Below, piece by piece: positions 53,208-59,350 of a DNA stretch of 59,350 nt (its first letter is position 1; each line of letters opens with the position of its first letter). The stretch covers positions 1-59,350 of the forward strand of contig JADLBW010000096.1 in NCBI GenBank assembly GCA_020847515.1, given 5' to 3'. The notes under the pieces are model-generated. The model had not been told where the DNA came from. It did not search any database and saw nothing but the letters and a program-made list of their open reading frames with translations. Origin of the DNA: Pirellulales bacterium (lineage in GTDB: Bacteria > Planctomycetota > Planctomycetia > Pirellulales > Lacipirellulaceae). The translations under genes were made by a program, and so were the position numbers.

Positions 53208-53313
53208 TCAAACGCCGCCGGAGGGAATGGCCGGCGGGCCCGCTCGTGCGCGGGCGAGCTGTCCGGGCGATATCCATCCTCCAGTTGCACCCGCACCCTA
53301 GCCCGCTCGGCAG

Positions 53314-54690
53314 CTAGCGGCGGGTGGGCGGTACGGCGCGCCACAACGGCGTCAGCAGCAAGGCCGCCAACAGGATTCCGGCCACTGAAATGGCAAAGAA
53401 GCCGGACCAATCATGCTCGCTGGTCATGACGCCGGGCAAGTAGCCTCCTAGAACGCCCCCCAGCGATCCGATGCCGTTGACAAAGCCGGTCGCCGCGCCA
53501 GCGCCGCGCTTGGCGCCAAAATCGATGGCGGCCGTCGCGGAAAGCATTGAATCCGGGCCATATAGGAACAATCCCACCAGAAAGAAGACGACGCCCATCG
53601 CCAGCGGGCTGTTCATTTCAACGAGCGCCATAAGCATGACTCCGGCGCCGGCCAGCAGCGAGATGATCGTCACCGGGGCGCGGCGGCTTTGAAGCCAGTT
53701 GTCGCTGATGTACCCCGTAGCAATGACGCCGAGCATGCCACCGATGGGCATCAGAGCGGTGGTCATGGCGCTGGTAAATGCGTCGGTCCCCAACTGCTCG
53801 ATGACGAACATCGGTCCCCAGAAATACAACGAGTATCGGGCCAGCTTCACCGGGAAGTAGGCAAGCGCCAACAGCCACACGCTGCGCGTGCCCAGCACTT
53901 CTCCAATCAACGTCCAGGCTCTTCCCTCGGCAGGCTGCGGAGAGGTCTCTCCAATGACCGACTGTGGTTCGCCGTGGTACTGTTCGATCGGCGGAAGCCC
54001 AACGTCCTCCGGGCGATTCTGCAGCAGCGCCCAGGTCACGACGACGACGACCGCCAGAATGGCGGCCGGGCCCCAAAAGGCGGCGGGCCAGTAGGGAATC
54101 GATGCGCCGCCAGGCGACGAGCGCCCATAAAAATCCATCAGCCAACCGGCAAGGGGTGCGGCAATCGCAGCACCCACCGTGTAATGCGTGCACCACAGCC
54201 CAATGACGCGACCGCGCTCGCGAAGCGAAAACCACGAGCTCATCACCTTGGCGCATGCCGTCCAGCCGGTTGATTGGGCAACGCCCTGCAGAGCGCCAAA
54301 GGCTGCAAAGGCCAAGAAGACCCGCGATGCTCCCGAGCCCAGCGCAGCGACGATCGATAGCAGCATTCCTCCTAACAGAATGCGGCGGGCTCCGTAACGA
54401 TCGACGAGCGGCCCGAAGAAAAACTGGCCCAGGGAATAGGTGATCTGGTACAGAGAATCAATCCAACCAAGCTCCTGCCGCGACAGACCCACGGCGCCTT
54501 CGCCCAGAGCCTTTTTCGCCACGCTGAACGACTGCCGCGTGAGATAGTAACTGGCATAGACGAGCCACGTTACGCCAAAGGCCAACCAGCGCGAGCGTTC
54601 GTAGCGACGGTTCGTCAACACGTGTTCAACAGCAAAGACGAGAGAAGCAGCAAGAGCGAGCGAGTCGCAGCGCCTCGCCGTAGCGATCAT
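53314..54690 (-). CDS. MFS transporter of the organophosphate:phosphate antiporter (GlpT-like) family
   Basis: This is a 458-residue transporter of about twelve helices. LVYASYYLTRQSFSVAKKAL and GWTACAKVMSSWFSLRERG match the OPA family, and VGLPPIEQYHGE resembles the GlpT inter-lobe loop (GLPPIEEY). FLYGPDSMLSATAAIDFG matches the conserved C-terminal lobe segment. Such antiporters exchange glycerol-3-phosphate or hexose phosphates for phosphate. It lies between two exported phosphoesterase genes and the Fae operon. I infer uptake of a phosphorylated compound such as glycerophosphocholine or glycerol phosphate. The inferred substrate is speculative. Confidence 0.88.
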   Translation of the reverse strand: MIATARRCDSLALAASLVFAVEHVLTNRRYERSRWLAFGVTWLVYASYYLTRQSFSVAKKALGEGAVGLSRQELGWIDSLYQITYSLGQFFFGPLVDRYGARRILLGGMLLSIVAALGSGASRVFLAFAAFGALQGVAQSTGWTACAKVMSSWFSLRERGRVIGLWCTHYTVGAAIAAPLAGWLMDFYGRSSPGGASIPYWPAAFWGPAAILAVVVVVTWALLQNRPEDVGLPPIEQYHGEPQSVIGETSPQPAEGRAWTLIGEVLGTRSVWLLALAYFPVKLARYSLYFWGPMFVIEQLGTDAFTSAMTTALMPIGGMLGVIATGYISDNWLQSRRAPVTIISLLAGAGVMLMALVEMNSPLAMGVVFFLVGLFLYGPDSMLSATAAIDFGAKRGAGAATGFVNGIGSLGGVLGGYLPGVMTSEHDWSGFFAISVAGILLAALLLTPLWRAVPPTRR

Positions 54691-54828
54691 AATCGTCCCG
54701 CGCCGCGGCGCACACGGTCTTTAGCAAATCGCCAAACGGTCTGCGCGTTTTCGGTCCCCTGCATCGCCGACTAGCGCCGTACAATGGGCGGCCGGCATAC
54801 GGGCTCGCCATCTGTTAGAGGAGCGTTT

Positions 54829-55371
54829 ATGGACTATCCGCGCATCGGAGAGGCCCTGGTTCGGGGCCAGCGGAGCCGGCTCTCGGCAGCCGAGCCCGAA
54901 CTGATTATCGGCGACCTCAACGGGCCCGTCGGCGTCGCCTTCGCAACGCTGTTGGGCGGGCAGGTCGAGGGCCACACTCGCGTGCTCGCGCTGCTTAACG
55001 GCGACGTCGCCGTCAAGCCGGCCACCCTCATGGTCAGCAAAGTGACCGTCAAGAAATCGCGCTACACGAACGTCCTGATGGGTTCTGTCCAGGCTGGCAT
55101 CTCCCATGGGGTGCTCGACGCCGTCCGCGACGGGACCATACCCCGAGATCAGGTCGAAAAGCTGGGCATCATCGTCGCCGTCTGGCTCTATCCAGAGGTT
55201 GTCGAAACGAGCGACCTGGACTTCGAAGACATGTTCGCCACGCACCGCAAATCCATGCACGCCGCCATTGGCAAGGCTATGCGCGGCGAGCCGACGATTG
55301 AGTGGCTGCTGGAAAACCAGGACAAGATCATTCACAGCTATCATCAGAAGGGTCTTGAAGGAAAGCTTTAA
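54829..55371 (+). CDS. formaldehyde-activating enzyme (Fae) homologue
   Basis: The 180-residue protein aligns along its length with Methylorubrum Fae, which condenses formaldehyde with tetrahydromethanopterin. GEALV..LIIG, GPVGVAFATLL, VKPATLMVSKVTVK, ISHGVLDAVRDGTIP and the IVAVWLYPE strand all match. The general-acid His22 of Fae corresponds here to Glu22 (SAAEPELIIG), so catalysis may differ. GAGGAG precedes the ATG. Its stop overlaps the next ATG (TAATG). It sits in an operon-like set with a DUF4198-like protein, an FAD oxidoreductase and ETF. A role in formaldehyde handling after N-demethylation is likely but not proven. Confidence 0.88.
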   Translation: MDYPRIGEALVRGQRSRLSAAEPELIIGDLNGPVGVAFATLLGGQVEGHTRVLALLNGDVAVKPATLMVSKVTVKKSRYTNVLMGSVQAGISHGVLDAVRDGTIPRDQVEKLGIIVAVWLYPEVVETSDLDFEDMFATHRKSMHAAIGKAMRGEPTIEWLLENQDKIIHSYHQKGLEGKL

Positions 55372-56201
55372 TGCGGCTTGCGCTCTCTCGTCGTCCGGTT
55401 CGACGAGCCGTCGTACCGGCGTTAGCGACCTGCCTGGCGGCCATGGGGCTTGCGACAGCGCCCGCGCTGGCGCATCAAAAATGGTTGTGGCCCAACTATT
55501 TTAAGGTCGCTAAGGGACCCGTTTGGATCAGTTTCGACGTCACTTGGAGCGACTCCCCTTTTTCCGCCGAACAAGGCGTCGGCGACCAGCCGCTTTCGAT
55601 CATCGATCCAGCCGGCGAGCGCCTGGCGCCTCATCAGGTCTTCGTCGGCAAGACGAAATCCACAGCCGAAGTCGAGTTGACCAGGCCAGGCACCTATCGC
55701 CTGGAATCTACCGACCCGCCAGCCTATTGGACCCGCGTCGAAGTGGACGGCCAGCAGCTTTGGCGGAAGAAGCCTCGCGATGAGATTCGGGGCGAGAAGG
55801 TGGTTCGTTCCGATTTGTATTTCAGTCAAGCTTGGGCGTACGTGACGCTGGGCGAACCGTCGCCGCTGCCGCCGCCGGACGAGAAGCAGCCGCTGGAGAT
55901 CATCCCCGGGTCGCATCCCGCGGAGCTGTACCAGGGAGAACGGCTGAAGCTCCGGACGTTTTCCTTCGGTAAGCCGGCGTCTCGCGCGAAGGTCAGCGTA
56001 TTTGGCCCTGCGTCGAATGGTCACGATCCAACGCGGGTTCTGGAGTGCGATGAATCCGGCCTCGCCGAATTCCGTTTGGACGATGTAGGGACGCACCTGT
56101 TCGTATGCGAGTTGGAAGTCGAAACGCCTGACGATCCCAAAGCCGCGATCCATTCCTTCAATGCCTATTTGACGCTGCGGATAGAGGCGAAACGCGAGTA
56201 A
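55371..56201 (+). CDS. exported DUF4198-like periplasmic protein
   Basis: The signal peptide (AALATCLAAMGLATAPALAHQ region) ends just before HQKWLWPNYF, which gives the mature N-terminal His typical of DUF4198 proteins. YRLESTDPPAYW, EVVPGSHPAELYQGERL-like strands (sequence IIPGSHPAELYQGERLKLR) and an Ig-like C-terminal part (HLFVCELEVETPDD) follow. The family is linked to nickel or cobalt uptake in some bacteria; here it may have a periplasmic binding role. It overlaps the Fae homologue by one base (TAATG), so the two are translationally linked, but its link to C1 chemistry is unexplained. Confidence 0.7.
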   Translation: MRLALSRRPVRRAVVPALATCLAAMGLATAPALAHQKWLWPNYFKVAKGPVWISFDVTWSDSPFSAEQGVGDQPLSIIDPAGERLAPHQVFVGKTKSTAEVELTRPGTYRLESTDPPAYWTRVEVDGQQLWRKKPRDEIRGEKVVRSDLYFSQAWAYVTLGEPSPLPPPDEKQPLEIIPGSHPAELYQGERLKLRTFSFGKPASRAKVSVFGPASNGHDPTRVLECDESGLAEFRLDDVGTHLFVCELEVETPDDPKAAIHSFNAYLTLRIEAKRE

Positions 56202-56362
56202 CCGCGCGATGTGATTCTGACCGCGCATTTTGCCATCAGATTTGCGCCTGCGGCACTTTTTTGCAGTCGACGGCCTAACTAGATTAAAACCGTCTAGCGC
56301 CGTCTCGCAAAGCAAGTGTGCCCGGGCAGAACGAGCGCGCGCCAATTCTGGCAGCCTAAGCC

Positions 56363-57628
56363 ATGACCATCACTCATACGGCGGACGTAGTCATCATTGG
56401 CGGCGGCGTCGCCGGACTTAGTACGGCGATGCAGCTTGCCGCGCGCGGCGCCAGCGTCGTCGTGCTGGAGCGCGAGCGCATCGGCAATGGCTCGACCGGT
56501 CGCGCCGCTGGTCTGCTCGGCCAACTCCGGGGAAACGCCGAGCATACTCGTATGCTGATCGACGGCGTCAAGATCGTCCGCCATTTAGAGCAGCAGGTCG
56601 GCGTCGAAATCTTCGTCCAGACAGGGTCGCTGCGAATCGCCGAGACGCAGGAGCGAGCCGAAGAAATCGCCGCGCTGGTCGACATGGGCAAGTCGATCGG
56701 CTTTGCGATCGATCACCTGCAGCCCGCCGAGGTCCACCGCCTCCTCCCCTATATGCGCACCGATGATCTCCTGGGCGCCTGCTACTGCCCCACCGACGGG
56801 CATGTGCAGCCGGCCGAGCTGGTCAGCGCCTATTTGAAAATCGGCAAGCAGCTTGGCGTCCGGTACATGACCCATACGCCGGTAACAGCCCTGCTAATCG
56901 AAGCCGGACGCGTCCGCGGCGTGCGCGCCGCCGACAGCGAGTATCACGCCCCGGTCGTGGTCAATGCGGGCGGGCCTTGGTCCTATCTGAACGCCGAGCT
57001 CGCCGACGCGGCGTTGCCTACCGCTGCGATCGGTCATTATTACCTGACGACCAGGCCGCATCCCGATTTCCCGGTAGACCGCCTCAGCCCGGCGATCCGC
57101 GACCGCCACCTCCGGCTGTACACGCGGCCAGAGAGCGGCGGACTGATCGTGGGCATTTATGATTTTGAGCCGGAAGTGCACGACATGCGGCGTCTGCCGG
57201 TCGACTTTGATATGTCGCGAATGAAAGCCGCTCGCGACTCGCTGCAGGTGGCCAAACTGCTCGAGGCCGCCCACGCGCGGTTCCCATGGATCGACCAGCG
57301 CACGCCGATGTCGATTACCACGGGGATTATGACGTTCACTCCCGACGGGCGGCCTTTCTGCGGAAAGATGCCGGACCTCGACGGGCTCTATCACTGCTCA
57401 GGGTTCTCTGGTCATGGCATCGTCCAGAGTCCGACCATCGGCCTGATCATGTCGCAGCTCATCCTGGACGGCGCCAGCAGCTACGACTGCGAGTCGATCG
57501 AGGCGGACCGATATTTCGACATGCCGGGGTATGTCGAGCGGCGCGACATCGAGCGGAAGTGCCGCGATATGGCAGGGAACTACTACGGGAAAGTCGAGCG
57601 TCCGGAGCCGGCCGCCCAGGCGTCATGA
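56363..57628 (+). CDS. FAD-dependent oxidoreductase (DAO family, amine dehydrogenase-like)
   Basis: The 421-residue protein has the N-terminal nucleotide motif VVIIGGGVAGLSTAMQLAA, then VVVLERERIGNGSTGRAAG. The core has GVRAADSEYHAPVVVNAGGP and the C-terminal ITTGIMTFTPDGRPFCGKMP. It resembles the protein at 48365-49597 along its length and likewise lacks a folate-binding domain. ATGA overlap with the ETF beta gene implies electrons go to ETF, as for dimethylglycine and sarcosine dehydrogenases. It is likely to oxidise a secondary or tertiary methylamine; the exact substrate is unknown. Confidence 0.85.
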   Translation: MTITHTADVVIIGGGVAGLSTAMQLAARGASVVVLERERIGNGSTGRAAGLLGQLRGNAEHTRMLIDGVKIVRHLEQQVGVEIFVQTGSLRIAETQERAEEIAALVDMGKSIGFAIDHLQPAEVHRLLPYMRTDDLLGACYCPTDGHVQPAELVSAYLKIGKQLGVRYMTHTPVTALLIEAGRVRGVRAADSEYHAPVVVNAGGPWSYLNAELADAALPTAAIGHYYLTTRPHPDFPVDRLSPAIRDRHLRLYTRPESGGLIVGIYDFEPEVHDMRRLPVDFDMSRMKAARDSLQVAKLLEAAHARFPWIDQRTPMSITTGIMTFTPDGRPFCGKMPDLDGLYHCSGFSGHGIVQSPTIGLIMSQLILDGASSYDCESIEADRYFDMPGYVERRDIERKCRDMAGNYYGKVERPEPAAQAS

Positions 57629-58380
57629 AGATCTTAGTCCCGACCAAGCGCGTTCCCGATACGGACCAGAAGATCGCGGCGGCGTCCGATGGCTCGAGCG
57701 TCGAGATCGATCATCTTCCCTTCGTGGTCAATCCGTTCGACGCGATCGCCCTGGAGGAAGCCGTCCGCATCAGCGAACGGCTGCCGGGGGTCGACGTCGT
57801 GGCCATTGGCGTCGGCGAGGCGGATTATGAGCAGCAGATCAGGACCGCCTTGGCTATGGGCGCCGCCCGCGGCATCCTCATCCAGTGTAGCCGCCCGCTC
57901 GATCCATGGAACGTCGCCCGCCTGCTGCAAGCCGCGGTGGAACGGGAACAGCCTGACCTGGTGCTGATGGGCAAGCAAGCCGTCGACGACGATGCGAACC
58001 AGACCGGGCAATTCCTCGCCGCGCTCTTGGATTGGCCGCAGGCGACCTTTGCTTCGCGGATTGATTTCGTCGACAGCGGCATCCGAGTGCAGCGCGAGAC
58101 CGATCATGGCCTGGAGACATTGCTCGTCCCGCTGCCGGCGGTCATCACCGTCGATTTGCGGCTCAATGAACCGCGCTACGCCTCGATGGCGGGCATCATG
58201 AAGGCGCGCAAGAAGCCGCTTGAAACGATCGCTGCCGAGGAGCTGGGCGTAAGCTTGCAGCCGCGCGTCGAGGTGCTACGTTACCACTCGAACGATTCCC
58301 GCCGCCGCGGGGAGCGTCTTGAATCGGTGGACCAGCTTGCCGAGCTGCTGCGCCAAGAAGGAATGCCCAAGCGTAGGTAG
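57625..58380 (+). CDS. etfB: electron transfer flavoprotein beta subunit
   Basis: The 251-residue protein has the ETF-beta pattern: MKILVPTKRVPDTDQKI, VNPFDAIALEEAVR, LVLMGKQAVDDDANQTGQFL, and the signature PAVITVDLRLNEPRYASMAG followed by KARKKP. ETF accepts electrons from flavin dehydrogenases and passes them to ETF-quinone oxidoreductase. Its ATG overlaps the FAD gene stop (ATGA), linking it to that enzyme. The ETF alpha gene starts 3 bp after its stop. Confidence 0.93.
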   Translation: MKILVPTKRVPDTDQKIAAASDGSSVEIDHLPFVVNPFDAIALEEAVRISERLPGVDVVAIGVGEADYEQQIRTALAMGAARGILIQCSRPLDPWNVARLLQAAVEREQPDLVLMGKQAVDDDANQTGQFLAALLDWPQATFASRIDFVDSGIRVQRETDHGLETLLVPLPAVITVDLRLNEPRYASMAGIMKARKKPLETIAAEELGVSLQPRVEVLRYHSNDSRRRGERLESVDQLAELLRQEGMPKRR

Positions 58381-58383
58381 ACC

Positions 58384-59350
58384 ATGCGCGTCCTCGTCGT
58401 CGCCGAACACGTTCGCCAAGCGCTGCGGCCGATCAGCCTCTCGGCGCTGGGCTTCGCCCGCTCGATAGCCGCGGGCGCCAATGGCGAAGCGACGTGGCTG
58501 GTGCTCGGCCACCATGTCGACGAAGTCGCCAGCGAAGCGGCAAGGTATGCGCCGGTGATCGCGGTCGATTCGCCCGGCTTGCAGAATCCTCTGGCCGAGC
58601 CGTTTGCGCGGACGATCGCAGCCGTAGTCCGACAAGGGGGCTTTGAGTTGGCGGCGGCGGCATCGTCGACGTTCGCCAAGGACGTCGTTCCGCGAGCGGC
58701 CGCCCTGCTCGGCGGAGCCATGGCCAGCGACGTGGTACGGCACGAGCTGGTCGCTGGCCGACTGCTGTTTGATTGCCCGCGGTACGCTGGGGCCGTTACG
58801 GCGACGATACGTCTGCATGGTTCGCCTCAGGCGGTCACCGTCCGCGCCTCCTCCTATCCGGCGGCGACGGCTTCGGCGGAGCCGCACGACATTCGGAGAG
58901 TTGAATTGGCGACCGATACGTTCGCCCGCCGCGCCGCCTACGAGGGGCTGACGTCGAAACCGAGCGGCCGGCCCGACGTCACCGAGGCCCGCGTCGTCGT
59001 CTCCGGCGGACGGGCCTTTAAGAGCACCGAGGATTTTCAAGCGCATGTCGGCCGGCTGGCGGATGCGCTGGGCGGCGCCGCTGGCAGCTCGCGGGCCTTG
59101 GTCGATGCGGGAATCGCTCCCAACGAACTGCAAATCGGACAGACCGGTAAGATCGTCGCTCCTGACGTCTATATCGCACTGGGAATATCGGGGGCGGTGC
59201 AGCATCTGGCTGGGATGAAGAACTCTCGCACCATCATTGCCGTCAATACGGACCCGGACGCGCCCATTTTCGACGTTGCCGATTATGGTTTAGTGGGCGA
59301 CGTGCATGCGGTCGTGCCGGAGCTGATCAAGAAATTGGAAGGCCATGCCG
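58384..59350 (+). CDS. etfA: electron transfer flavoprotein alpha subunit (3' end beyond window)
   Basis: The frame from the ATG at 58384 runs to the window edge without a stop (322 codons). ETF-alpha features are [52 protein letters not shown] and [19 protein letters not shown], followed by [18 protein letters not shown]. These are the FAD-binding loop and terminal strands. The length seen nearly equals a whole ETF alpha, so only a few residues are probably missing. It pairs with the ETF beta at 57625-58380 as the heterodimer that accepts electrons from the adjacent dehydrogenases. Confidence 0.93.
   Translation, partial: MRVLVVAEHVRQALRPISLSALGFARSIAAGANGEATWLVLGHHVDEVASEAARYAPVIAVDSPGLQNPLAEPFARTIAAVVRQGGFELAAAASSTFAKDVVPRAAALLGGAMASDVVRHELVAGRLLFDCPRYAGAVTATIRLHGSPQAVTVRASSYPAATASAEPHDIRRVELATDTFARRAAYEGLTSKPSGRPDVTEARVVVSGGRAFKSTEDFQAHVGRLADALGGAAGSSRALVDAGIAPNELQIGQTGKIVAPDVYIALGISGAVQHLAGMKNSRTIIAVNTDPDAPIFDVADYGLVGDVHAVVPELIKKLEGHA

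Noticed and set aside
1-59350. CRISPR arrays, tRNA and rRNA genes
   Set aside because: No regular short direct repeats with unique spacers and no cloverleaf or rRNA core sequence were noticed. A tRNA scan and CRISPR search would settle it.

Overview
The window (about 62-65% G+C by eye) looks like the chromosome of a planctomycete, probably of the Pirellulales. The support is five exported proteins ending in PEP-CTERM sorting tails, two DUF1559 pilin-like proteins, a LEPR-XLL signal, EF-hand/dockerin-like D-x-D-x-DG repeats, a PVC-type dehydrogenase with a C-terminal cytochrome c, and Fae-type C1 chemistry. No rRNA, tRNA or CRISPR array was seen.

Layout. 1-856: no convincing intact gene; it may hold a transposase remnant and holds one copy of a dispersed intergenic repeat. 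857-7302 (minus): a probable four-gene operon of NAD-dependent epimerase, DapA-type aldolase, enolase-superfamily dehydratase and a secreted FG-GAP propeller, with a XylR-type AraC regulator divergent at 7621. 8868-15861 (plus): an ABC-2 export system (ATPase and fused double permease) preceded by a large exported membrane protein split by one in-frame amber stop, and followed by a HEAT-repeat protein. 16280-24367 (plus): three surface proteins sharing a jelly-roll-like module, plus a DUF1559 pilin and a small lipoprotein. 24395-33896 (plus): exported catabolic proteins (Tat-exported RidA-like, Tat amidohydrolase, CBM9-like, Tat polysaccharide deacetylase, PVC dehydrogenase/cytochrome c, heparinase-like, isochorismatase-like).

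33859-45479 is a xylan locus. On the minus strand lie a LacI regulator, DUF1559 pilin, lipoprotein, PEP-CTERM protein and a PEP-CTERM GH10 xylanase. On the plus strand lie a GPH-type sugar symporter, a second GH10 and a GH3 glycosidase. Two near-identical palindromes around a TATAAT box lie in the divergent intergenic region and are probable LacI operators.

45488-59350 looks like an N-methyl-compound demethylation island. It contains a Rieske oxygenase of glycine-betaine-monooxygenase type, two single-domain FAD amine dehydrogenase-like proteins, ETF beta and alpha (alpha cut by the window edge), and a formaldehyde-activating-enzyme homologue whose active-site His is Glu. Two exported phosphoesterases and a GlpT-like organophosphate transporter are interleaved. 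Neither FAD protein has a folate-binding GcvT domain, so the methyl carbon would leave as free formaldehyde, which fits a Fae homologue being present. The substrate, possibly a betaine or a phospholipid head group, is inferred and not shown.
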